A stretch of DNA of 6,844 nt, from positions 1-6,844 of the forward strand of contig JBFWMP010000149.1 in assembly GCA_050251575.1 (NCBI GenBank), written 5' to 3'. Position 1 is the stretch's first letter; each line of letters opens with the position of its first letter. Source of the stretch: X23 sp050251575. Its GTDB lineage: Bacteria > Bacillota > Clostridia > SK-Y3. Under the pieces are notes generated by a model. It saw only the letters and a program-made list of their open reading frames with translations. It made no database searches and was not told the origin of the DNA. Below, in pieces: positions 1 through 5,323 of the stretch. The translations under genes and the position numbers were made by a program.

Positions 1-53
1 ATAAGAATAAGTCAGAAGAATATTTTTAAAGATGAAGAAGACTACAAAGGATT

Positions 54-92
54 TAGAACGAAGAACCGTCCCCTGTTCTATACTGTTCTATA
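54..92. repeat. REP-like repeat patch, probable relic
   Basis: TAGAAC (54-59) is the inverse of GTTCTA, which occurs twice (75-80 and 85-90). The segment CTGTTCTATA is duplicated exactly in tandem at 73-82 and 83-92. Between the arms lies GAACCGTCCCC (63-73), the reverse complement of a GGGGACGGTTC motif that, from memory, recurs as interspersed palindromes in many clostridial genomes, often near Y1 (REP-associated) transposases. No transposase is visible here. Frame 1 is open from the window edge to a stop at 91-93, but it has no recognisable protein signature and may be only the tail of an upstream gene or a chance reading. The assignment as a repeat relic is an inference. Confidence 0.3.
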
Positions 93-119
93 ATACAATA
101 ATCCAAATCTGCATATAAT
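91..119 (+). promoter_or_regulatory. Candidate sigma-E-like promoter of the MBL hydrolase gene
   Basis: CATATAAT at 112-119 differs by one base from the sigma-E -10 consensus CATACAnT. TAATACA at 91-97 matches five of seven positions of the -35 (KMATATT), with the expected 14-base spacer. Transcription would start near 127, giving a leader of about 23 bases that carries the GGAGGT ribosome site. The same bases contain TATAAT (114-119), but there is no sigma-A -35 at the right distance. This is a consensus match only. Confidence 0.33.
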
Positions 120-149
120 ACTTAAAAATAATACTTGGAGGTATTACAC

Positions 150-977
150 ATGATAAATGATATGCTTAAAGGGTTATCTGAAATAACTACAAAATCTGAA
201 GAGGTTACGCCAGATATATTTCTTGTGAAATTCACTATCGTTAATGCTTGTTTAATTGGAAACGCTCATGATAAAACAGGCGAATGGGTTCTCGTAGACA
301 CAGGTCTGGAAAATTCTGCTGATTTTATCCTGCAATCGGTAGAAGAACGTTTTGGTAAAAATAGTTATCCAAAAGCAATCATCCTTACTCACGGACATTT
401 TGACCATGTTGGCTCAGTCGTTAAATTGGCTAATCTTTGGGATGTTCCGGTCTATGCACATGAGTTGGAAATGCCTTATATAACAGGTAAAAAAGACTAT
501 CCGCAAGGTGACCCTACTGTAGACGAAGGTCTTGTCGCGAAAATGTCACCATCTTTTCCCACTCAGAGTATAAACTTGGGCTATCGTGCTGTTGCCCTTC
601 CGTCTGATGGAAGTGTACCAGGTATGTCTGGTTGGAGATGGATACACACGCCTGGCCATACAGAAGGGCACATTTCTCTCTTCCGTGATAGTGACCGCAC
701 GCTTATTGCCGGTGATGCATTTACAACAACGAAGCAGGAATCGTTGATATCTGTATTGACCCAACGTAAAGAGGTAAAAGGGCCCCCGGCATATCTCACT
801 ACTGATTGGGAGGCTGCGAAAAAATCAGTAAAAAAGCTTAATGCATTAAAGTCTTTATTAGTTGTTCCAAGTCATGGACAACCTATGAAAGGTAAGGAAC
901 TAATAGAGCATTTGGAGAACTTAGCACGTCATTTTGATGAAATTACCGTACCAGAACACGGACGTTTTGTTGAATAG
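150..977 (+). CDS. MBL-fold (metallo-beta-lactamase superfamily) metallohydrolase
   Basis: This 275-residue cytoplasmic protein has no signal peptide. It carries the full metal-binding set of the superfamily: the THGHFDH motif at residues 80-86 (H81, H83, D85, H86), H170 in TPGHTEGH, the bridging D189 in AGDA and H242 in PSHGQ. Substrate-bound water is activated by two metal ions, usually Zn or Fe, in this fold. It resembles the glyoxalase II/YflN-like group of stand-alone hydrolases, without the extra domain of flavodiiron proteins or RNases J. The true substrate cannot be read from sequence. The ATG at 150 is chosen because GGAGGT (137-142) sits 7 bases upstream; an in-frame TTG at 135 overlaps that ribosome site and is unlikely. 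It appears monocistronic, with a possible mother-cell-type promoter upstream and a hairpin downstream. Confidence 0.9.
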   Translation: MINDMLKGLSEITTKSEEVTPDIFLVKFTIVNACLIGNAHDKTGEWVLVDTGLENSADFILQSVEERFGKNSYPKAIILTHGHFDHVGSVVKLANLWDVPVYAHELEMPYITGKKDYPQGDPTVDEGLVAKMSPSFPTQSINLGYRAVALPSDGSVPGMSGWRWIHTPGHTEGHISLFRDSDRTLIAGDAFTTTKQESLISVLTQRKEVKGPPAYLTTDWEAAKKSVKKLNALKSLLVVPSHGQPMKGKELIEHLENLARHFDEITVPEHGRFVE

Positions 978-1013
978 ATAGGACTAACAGACGTGTACAG
1001 TATTCATTGCTTG

Positions 1014-1051
1014 CCTAGAATAACTCATAGGCTGCCTCAAGTTATTCTAGG
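1014..1051 (+). terminator. 12-bp perfect inverted repeat, possible terminator of the MBL gene
   Basis: CCTAGAATAACT (1014-1025) and its exact reverse complement (1040-1051) form a 12-bp stem around a 14-base loop. The loop itself can fold AGG-CTG-CCT. It lies 37 bases after the hydrolase stop codon. The stem is AT-rich and is followed by a merely T-biased stretch rather than a clean T-run, so it could be a weak terminator, an mRNA 3' stabiliser or a dispersed palindromic repeat. Terminator is the most economical reading. Confidence 0.45.
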
Positions 1052-1090
1052 GCTACTGCTTATTTGTATTTTGATAAAAGGGTGGCGGGG

Positions 1091-1120
1091 TAACAATATC
1101 TTATGTAAATGCATATAATG
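1091..1120 (+). promoter_or_regulatory. Candidate sporulation-type promoter of the DUF2935 gene
   Basis: GCATATAAT recurs at 1111-1119, identical to the element upstream of the MBL gene. As sigma-E it reads CATATAAT (seven of eight) with TAACAAT at 1091-1097 (five of seven) and a 14-base spacer. As sigma-K it reads AC at 1093-1094, 17 bases, then CATANNNT. Either would give a leader of about 21 bases before the GTG start at 1148. This is a consensus match only. Confidence 0.3.
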
Positions 1121-1147
1121 ACTATATATGTGTTTGGAGGGATTGTT

Positions 1148-1891
1148 GTGCTTGATATAAAAAATGACTTATTATTCTGGACAGGAATAATGAGGGATCA
1201 TGCTATGTTTCAAATTAATGCATTAGCCCCAAAGGAAATCCAATTCATTCAACATGCATCATATTACCGCGATTTTTTTCAGCGTGTGCATGATGAAGTA
1301 GGCAAAGCCGATAATTGGCGTCCCTTACTACCGAATTTAATGCAAGGTCTATCATGCTTTATAGAATTCAAGAAAATGATTTTAAGAGGGTTACTCACAT
1401 GTGGATTGCAAATTAATCTTCCACCTAGTAATATAAACCATCAGATCAACGAAGCTATGGAATTTCAGTCTTTGCTGCTGATGCCATTACAACAGTGTAT
1501 GGTTAAGAATATGAATTTAGCCGGATATATTAAGGTTTGGATGGCGGATAGTATAGTGCATGCTGCTTCACTTATATCTTTTTTAGATGCAAGTGAAGGC
1601 ATTTTAGTAGATGAAGCAACTAAGTATAAGATGATATTTGATAAACTCTTCACCAAAGCTTCAGAACTAGAAATGATGCTTAATAAGACCGGATTCAATG
1701 ATGGAGCACTTGGGTTCTTAGCAGAAGAAGCTATTGAGCATCTGGATAAGTTTAATTGCTATCTAGAAAAGCTTCGTGACTTGCGTAGTAAATGTAAAGT
1801 TCTAGCTATAGGAACATTACTTCCATTAATACCAGATCATTTTATTAGGGAGCAGAGGTATTTTATTGCAAAGATAAGATGTTGTCTTTAA
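1148..1891 (+). CDS. DUF2935 domain-containing helical-bundle protein
   Basis: A 247-residue, almost entirely helical protein resembling the DUF2935 family of Bacillus and Clostridia, which folds as tandem ferritin-like up-down bundles. The family hallmark is at the N-terminus: FWTGIMRDHAMF (10-21) followed by LAPKE (26-30). Each repeat carries acidic and His residues that could bind metal: D17, H18, E73, H98, E102 and E105 in the first half; D134, H138, E193, E197, H198, H231 and E235 in the second. The function of the family is not established, and metal binding here is inferred from fold and residues. Start choice: GGAGGG (1136-1141) lies 6 bases before GTG 1148; the in-frame ATGs at 1109 and 1118 precede that ribosome site and have none of their own. 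A strong terminator follows. The next gene is a Mn catalase, also a four-helix bundle, but it lies beyond the terminator. Confidence 0.85.
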   Translation: MLDIKNDLLFWTGIMRDHAMFQINALAPKEIQFIQHASYYRDFFQRVHDEVGKADNWRPLLPNLMQGLSCFIEFKKMILRGLLTCGLQINLPPSNINHQINEAMEFQSLLLMPLQQCMVKNMNLAGYIKVWMADSIVHAASLISFLDASEGILVDEATKYKMIFDKLFTKASELEMMLNKTGFNDGALGFLAEEAIEHLDKFNCYLEKLRDLRSKCKVLAIGTLLPLIPDHFIREQRYFIAKIRCCL

Positions 1892-1913
1892 AAACAGATA
1901 TATCACAAATACG

Positions 1914-1941
1914 AAAAGGAGGCATTATGACCTCCTTTTGT
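1914..1941 (+). terminator. Rho-independent terminator after the DUF2935 gene
   Basis: AAAAGGAGG (1914-1922) pairs perfectly with CCTCCTTTT (1931-1939) around an 8-base loop, 22 bases beyond the stop codon, and the descending arm supplies the T-run. The ascending arm also spells a textbook Shine-Dalgarno sequence 4 bases before an ATG at 1927, which opens a 44-codon frame; the terminator reading is preferred because the symmetry and T-run are complete. The rest of the gap up to 2150 is AT-rich, with a small palindrome (ATACA/TGTAT, 2067-2080) and no clear promoter. Confidence 0.75.
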
Positions 1942-2150
1942 AATAATCTACATCATATGAACACGCTTCTTATATTTCTATTAAATATCTTCTGTATAGT
2001 TGACAATAACTATTCATCTGCACTTATATCAATTATTTATTTCAGACGATTAGTCCAATAATTCAATACATTATTGTATATACTAAAAAGAGTTGTAGGT
2101 ATATAAATATTAAAATAGTTGTATATAAAAACGAAAGAGGAGATGAGTTT

Positions 2151-2843
2151 GTGTTTAAACACGATAAACAGTTATTACGTGATGTTAGAGTTGATGCGTC
2201 TAATCCGAACTATGCAGCGATGCTGCAGGAGCAGCTAGGTGGACCTCAGGGCGAGCTGAAGGCAGCAATGCAGTATCTATCTCAGAGCTTTAGGATAAAA
2301 GACCCTGCAATAAAAGACTTATTTTTAGATATAGCAGCAGAAGAGTTAAGTCATATGGAGATGGTTGCTACAACAATTAATATGCTGAACGGGCATAGTT
2401 TAGATGCTCAAAATGCAACTGTAGGTAATATCGAGGCGCATGTGTTAACTGGACTTGCCCCAATGCTGACAAATGCCTCAGGAGAGTTATGGACAGCAGC
2501 TTATGTAAATGAAACCGGTGATTTGGCGGCAGATATACTTTCCAACATAGCTGCAGAGCAAAGGGCAAAAGTAGTATATGAGTATCTTCATAGGCAAATA
2601 AATGATAAGGGAGTCAGGGAGACTATCGATTTCCTATTGAATAGGGAGGAAGCTCATAATACTCTATTCAGAGAAGCTTTCAATAAGATTCAAGACAGTG
2701 GATCACAAAAAGATTGGGGAATCACAGAAGATTCAAAGTTATATTTTGACTTATCAACCCCAGGTAAGTTCTTTGACTTAAATAACCCTCAACCTGCAAG
2801 TTTTAGTAATCCAGATCAGCAGCAAAGTCAAAACCAACATTAA
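2151..2843 (+). CDS. Manganese catalase (dinuclear Mn, ferritin-like)
   Basis: This 230-residue protein would disproportionate hydrogen peroxide to water and oxygen at a dimanganese site inside a four-helix bundle. It starts MFKHDKQLL, like characterised Mn catalases, and retains all five metal ligands expected from the Lactobacillus plantarum enzyme: E35 (in GGPQGE), E65 and H68 (EELSHME), E136 and H169 (REEAH). The second-shell Arg next to the fourth ligand in the L. plantarum enzyme is Ala135 here. It is shorter than the usual 265-300 residues because the C-terminal region after about 190 is reduced and ends in a Gln/Asn-rich tail. It therefore lies between full-length catalases and the spore-coat CotJC/YjqC type. 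The GTG start is supported by GAGGAG at 2137-2142; the nearby ATG at 2143 is out of frame. A role in protecting the cell or spore from peroxide is inferred. Confidence 0.93.
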   Translation: MFKHDKQLLRDVRVDASNPNYAAMLQEQLGGPQGELKAAMQYLSQSFRIKDPAIKDLFLDIAAEELSHMEMVATTINMLNGHSLDAQNATVGNIEAHVLTGLAPMLTNASGELWTAAYVNETGDLAADILSNIAAEQRAKVVYEYLHRQINDKGVRETIDFLLNREEAHNTLFREAFNKIQDSGSQKDWGITEDSKLYFDLSTPGKFFDLNNPQPASFSNPDQQQSQNQH

Positions 2844-2931
2844 ACTATTGCTTTATCTAAATTATTAGTCTTTGAAGCAGCAATAGTAGCTCAGATTAAC
2901 TACAGCCAATTTATCCTGTAGTTAGCCTGAG
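2844..2931 (+). terminator. Two tandem hairpins after the Mn catalase gene
   Basis: Immediately after the stop codon, ACTATTGCT (2844-2852) pairs perfectly with AGCAATAGT (2879-2887) around a 26-base loop. Directly next to it, a 16-base arm (2890-2905) pairs with 2916-2931 with one A-C mismatch and one G-T wobble around a 10-base loop. Neither is followed by a long T-run, though TCCATTGTTATT after the second is T-biased. The second stem is the stronger and probably ends or stabilises the catalase transcript. The rest of the gap to 3102 is AT-rich, with no convincing promoter. Confidence 0.5.
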
Positions 2932-3102
2932 TCCATTGTTATTAGTGGGTCTTCTCGACTTGCTGCTTTATTTGCTATTGATGTTTGTGTTTTTGTATCA
3001 GATGAAAGGAATTGCAGTAAAATAGTATTAAAGATATAAGATATGATTAATAGATATCTGCTAGAATATATAATTTGCATACATACGAGGAGATGATTTA
3101 TT

Positions 3103-3483
3103 ATGGAAATAAAAGAAAATGTAATAGTTCCGCTTGGGTATGGGAAGTTTGTCCGTTCTGATAGAATCGTGAGTCTGGAACCGATAGAGGACAATCGAGG
3201 GCCGGGCAGGAGGACGCTGGTATATATTGAAGATATAAAGTCACCGATAGTCGCTTCTAGAACAGAAAATTCCATTCTTGCTACAATGGCTGAAATACCA
3301 AAAGAAGAATTAGAGGCTGCTGCAGCGTTAGAACTCCTACATGATATTCGTGATGATATTCAAAGAATCGGGTCAATGCTCCGTAGGAGTATAAAGAAAG
3401 AAGCTGACTTTGATTTAGACAGGATTGAAAAACGAATTAATGAAATCTTGCTGCACGAAATTGAATATGAAGTTCAACAATAA
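3103..3483 (+). CDS. RemA/DUF370-like protein with helical C-terminal extension
   Basis: A 126-residue soluble protein. Residues 9-62 resemble the RemA/DUF370 fold: LGYGKFVRSDRIVSLEP (11-27) parallels the G-G-V-RI-I start of RemA, and GPGRRTLVYIE (33-43) plus SPIVASRTENSILATM (47-62) parallel its GRRTRAVIV and VILS..ETV segments. The loop and helix that RemA has between these blocks is largely missing, so the core is compact. RemA is a small DNA-binding activator of matrix genes in Bacillus subtilis. Residues 66-125 are a charged, helix-forming extension (ELEAAAALELLHDIRDDI onward) likely to form a coiled coil; RemA itself lacks this. The ATG start has GAGGAG at 3087-3092, 10 bases upstream. 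It appears to be a single-gene unit. DNA binding is inferred; a structural role is equally possible. Confidence 0.65.
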   Translation: MEIKENVIVPLGYGKFVRSDRIVSLEPIEDNRGPGRRTLVYIEDIKSPIVASRTENSILATMAEIPKEELEAAAALELLHDIRDDIQRIGSMLRRSIKKEADFDLDRIEKRINEILLHEIEYEVQQ

Positions 3484-3534
3484 ATTGGCACATCTTAATG
3501 GGTAGGATGAAAATTTAAAGAAATTCCTCATAAA

Positions 3535-3588
3535 AGAAGCGGCTTTGCATGATAAAAATGCTTCTATCTGCTGCCGCTCTTTATTTTT
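3535..3588. terminator. Bidirectional Rho-independent terminator
   Basis: AGCGGC (3538-3543) pairs with GCCGCT (3573-3578), with an inner GCAT/ATGC stem (3547-3550 with 3558-3561). On the plus strand the outer arm runs into CTTTATTTTT, serving the RemA-like gene. On the minus strand the same stem ends in TTCTTTTAT, serving the convergent lipoprotein gene. An alternative pairing, AGAAGC (3535-3540) with GCTTCT (3560-3565), excludes the outer stem, but nothing suggests it is used as a switch. Confidence 0.65.
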
Positions 3589-3634
3589 ATATAGTTAAAG
3601 CGTTGAGGTCTAATCTTATGAATATATCTAATAT

Positions 3635-4294
3635 CTAGCGGTTAGGGTTATTAGTACCCTGAATTAACTGATTAAACCTGGTGTTAAGATCATTCATGCC
3701 ATTATTGATGTTATTTCTAGTACCATCTGTTATATCATTAGATAATTGATTTATGCGAGTCATCATATCGGCAGAATCGCTTACAACAACATTAGTAATA
3801 GTTGAATCAATTTGTTTCACCCTATTTGTAATCGTGTCTCTCATAGCATTTGCATCCCTTGATGTATCTGTAGGAGTATAACCTATAAGAGCCGTATTGC
3901 CATTTACAATAACGTTGGTAGGAGCTGTTCCAATCGAATTTGATAATTGATTCCGAATATTATCAGCACGCTTTTTATCAAATCCCGTTTGATTTCCTTG
4001 GTTATTACCTATACCCGTATTATCTGTATCTGTATTTGTCATATTATTAAATCTTACATCTTCCGGTTGGTTTAGCCTATTAATATCTGTACCTAAGTTA
4101 TTTCCAATGCCAGGGTTTGTTATTCCATCAGTACCGGGAGCATTTCCTCCAGGAAAGGTTTGTCCTTGCCCTGCCGGATTGTTTTGATTCGGTTGTTGTA
4201 CATTTCTGTTTCCTCTAGTACAACCGATTATGAAAAATGTTAGCATACATAATCCTATCAATAGCATAATAATTTGATGATATTTTTTTCTCAT
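3635..4294 (-). CDS. YhcN/YlaJ family sporulation lipoprotein
   Basis: A 219-residue exported lipoprotein. The signal peptide is MRKKYHQ plus a hydrophobic stretch to residue 23, and the lipobox is I22-I23-G24-C25, with lipidation expected at C25. Residues 26-104 are a low-complexity Asn/Gly/Pro/Thr-rich linker. Residues 105-192 match the YhcN/YlaJ domain: RADNIRNQL, then VIVNGNTALIGY (128-139), then the KQIDSTITNVVVSDSADMMTRI block (160-181). YhcN is a forespore lipoprotein of the inner spore membrane in B. subtilis and family members are needed for normal germination or outgrowth; the exact role here is unknown. The start is supported by GGAGGT (complement of 4302-4307), 7 bases upstream. 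A sigma-G-like -10, CATATTA, lies on the minus strand at 4330-4324, but its -35 is poor. It is transcribed divergently from the DUF1653 gene. Confidence 0.9.
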   Translation of the reverse strand: MRKKYHQIIMLLIGLCMLTFFIIGCTRGNRNVQQPNQNNPAGQGQTFPGGNAPGTDGITNPGIGNNLGTDINRLNQPEDVRFNNMTNTDTDNTGIGNNQGNQTGFDKKRADNIRNQLSNSIGTAPTNVIVNGNTALIGYTPTDTSRDANAMRDTITNRVKQIDSTITNVVVSDSADMMTRINQLSNDITDGTRNNINNGMNDLNTRFNQLIQGTNNPNR

Positions 4295-4431
4295 TTAATT
4301 CACCTCCAAGACTATTCTTCTCCTAATATGTTTTTTTATTAGAGAAAATCTTTGGTAATACGAAAAACAAATTCAATATATAGTAACAGATAGAAAGATA
4401 CCAGGTATAATTCTCCTTAGTATTTTTGCTA

Positions 4432-4479
4432 TTAACAATTTTTTAACTGGTTGTTAAATAAAGCTGCAAATGGTAAAAT
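4432..4479 (+). promoter_or_regulatory. Sigma-A promoter of the DUF1653 gene, with palindrome over the -35
   Basis: TTGTTA (4451-4456), a 17-base spacer and TAAAAT (4474-4479) form a good vegetative promoter, strengthened by an extended -10 TG at 4471-4472. Transcription would begin near 4486. The inverted repeat TTAACAA (4432-4438)/TTGTTAA (4451-4457) covers the -35 and could be a repressor or activator operator, or a chance AT-rich palindrome. The rest of the divergent region (4308-4431) shows only a short CTAATA/TATTAG hairpin. Confidence 0.5.
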
Positions 4480-4510
4480 AAGTTTTGAGTTTTAAAAAAA
4501 CATTAGTGTA

Positions 4511-4543
4511 AGCATTTCACTAAAAAGTGCTTTGTTGAATGCT
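4511..4543 (+). other. Leader hairpin in the DUF1653 5' UTR
   Basis: AGCATTTCA (4511-4519) pairs with TGAATGCT (4536-4543) with one bulged T. A competing CACT/AGTG tetraloop stem (4518-4521 with 4526-4529) lies inside. It ends 12 bases before the GAGGAG ribosome site, so it does not mask it. No riboswitch class is recognised; it may only affect RNA stability. Confidence 0.3.
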
Positions 4544-4567
4544 GATTGGAAAGGTGAGGAGTTAAAA

Positions 4568-4834
4568 ATGGAAGAGTCCATAATTTCTACAAAGGATAAG
4601 GGGTCAGCTGAAAATAACCGTATTATAAAAACAGGTAAGAAATATAGGCATTTTAAAGGGAATGAATATCTGGTTCTGCATTTGGCAAAACACTCTGAGA
4701 CACTTGAAGACCTTGTGGTTTACCAAGCTCTATATGGGGAGAAAGGTATATGGGTGAGACCTCTTGCTATGTTTTTAGAGCAGGTTGAAATGGGGGGAAA
4801 GTTAATAAATCGATTTGAAGAGTGTGGAAAATAA
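4568..4834 (+). CDS. DUF1653 domain-containing protein
   Basis: A small soluble protein of 88 residues. Residues 22-84 are a near-complete DUF1653 domain: GKKYRHFKGNEYLVL (23-37), then the signature HSETLEDLVVYQALYGEKG (42-60), then IWVRPLAMFLEQV (61-73) and RFE (82-84). The family is widespread in bacteria, often alone and often near nucleotide or DNA metabolism genes; its biochemical role is not established. ATG 4568 is chosen because GAGGAG (4556-4561) lies 6 bases upstream; the in-frame TTG at 4532 has no ribosome site and lies within the leader hairpin. The first 20 residues are variable and polar. No clear terminator follows, so readthrough towards ytrH is plausible. Confidence 0.88.
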   Translation: MEESIISTKDKGSAENNRIIKTGKKYRHFKGNEYLVLHLAKHSETLEDLVVYQALYGEKGIWVRPLAMFLEQVEMGGKLINRFEECGK

Positions 4835-4921
4835 GCAAGGGATATTAATGAATTTAATTAATAAACAGTAATCATAATGGGCCATTTGCTTTATAGAGAA
4901 TAAATAACTGAAAGTGAATCA

Positions 4922-4950
4922 GCATAAAGTCACTAGGGTCGCCATACCTT
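4922..4950 (+). promoter_or_regulatory. Predicted sigma-E promoter of ytrH-ytrI
   Basis: GCATAAA (4922-4928) matches five of seven bases of the sigma-E -35. CATACCTT (4943-4950) matches seven of eight of the -10, and the spacer is the ideal 14 bases. The start point would fall near 4957, about 22 bases before the ytrH start codon. In B. subtilis ytrH and ytrI are transcribed in the mother cell by sigma-E, which supports the call. The -10 lies inside the left arm of the hairpin described next. Confidence 0.55.
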
Positions 4951-4980
4951 ATAAAAAAGATATTTATAAGGTATGGTGAT
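4938..4980 (+). promoter_or_regulatory. RBS-masking hairpin at the ytrH start
   Basis: CCATACCTTATAAA (4942-4955) is exactly complementary to 4963-4976, giving a 14-bp perfect stem with a 7-base loop. Pairs 4938-4941 with 4977-4980 extend it to 18 with two G-U wobbles. The right arm contains the only Shine-Dalgarno candidate (AAGGT, 4968-4972) and reaches the ATG at 4979. In any transcript entering from upstream the ytrH start would be buried. There is no T-run after it, so it does not look like a terminator. Confidence 0.6.
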
Positions 4981-5323
4981 GATGTTGTCAATCTTTCATG
5001 TCAATATGATACACAACTTTTTAATTGCCTTTGGTGTAGTAATTGGAGCAAGTATTTTTACAGGGATAGGAGCTATAATAACAAATCATCCACCGTTTAA
5101 AGCTATGCTTGATATAGCCGGCTCTATTAAAATATGGGCTATTGCAGCGGCTCTTGGCGGCACTTTTTCTTCTTTTGCCGTGATAGAAAAAGGTTTATTT
5201 GAAGGTGAGTTTAAGTCTATTATAAAGCAGGCTATATATGTGTTAACTGCTCTTTTAGGAGCAAATATGGGATATGGTTTTATAGGGCTAATCCAAAGGT
5301 GCAGTGAAATATGGAAAAGTTAG
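4979..5323 (+). CDS. ytrH: Sporulation membrane protein YtrH
   Basis: A 114-residue integral membrane protein. Hydrophobic segments lie at about 12-34 (FLIAFGVVIGASIFTGIGAI), 50-68 (IKIWAIAAALGGTF) and 81-106. The pattern FGVVIGASIF..IGAI, followed by HPP..ML.IA..IKIWA..AA.GGTF, is the YtrH family pattern. YtrH is a mother-cell protein in B. subtilis, required with YtrI for efficient sporulation; its molecular mechanism is unknown. Several starts are possible (4973 ATG, 4976 GTG, 4979 ATG, 4982 ATG). AAGGT at 4968-4972 fits 4979 best, with 4982 next. It overlaps the following gene by 13 bases, indicating translational coupling. Expression is predicted from its own sigma-E promoter, with a hairpin blocking readthrough messages. 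Confidence 0.88.
   Translation: MMLSIFHVNMIHNFLIAFGVVIGASIFTGIGAIITNHPPFKAMLDIAGSIKIWAIAAALGGTFSSFAVIEKGLFEGEFKSIIKQAIYVLTALLGANMGYGFIGLIQRCSEIWKS

Noticed and set aside
546..799. Two overlapping minus-strand open frames inside the MBL gene
   Set aside because: They lie wholly opposite a complete, motif-rich gene and show no domain signature or ribosome site.
1465..1698. Minus-strand open frame inside the DUF2935 gene
   Set aside because: It is a shadow of a well-supported gene with a good ribosome site on the other strand.
2055..2085. Sigma-G-like promoter upstream of the Mn catalase (CCAATA, 18 bases, TATACTA)
   Set aside because: Only four of six -35 positions match and the -10 lacks its leading C; matches of this quality are expected by chance in such AT-rich DNA.
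2377..2568. Minus-strand open frame inside the Mn catalase gene
   Set aside because: It is antisense to conserved catalase codons, with no independent support.
3012..3085. Promoter candidates for the RemA-like gene: TTGCAG-17-TATAAG (3012-3040) and CATACATA (3078-3085)
   Set aside because: The first has only three of six -35 matches. The second has no -35 and would start the transcript at the ribosome site itself.
2922..3275. Minus-strand open frame overlapping the RemA-like gene
   Set aside because: It runs across the hairpin region and antisense to the RemA-like motifs; its translation has no recognisable features.
4938..4980. Reading the ytrH hairpin as a terminator for the DUF1653 gene
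   Set aside because: The stem is AT-rich and followed by GTGATGATG rather than a T-run, and its arm is built from the ribosome site and start codon.
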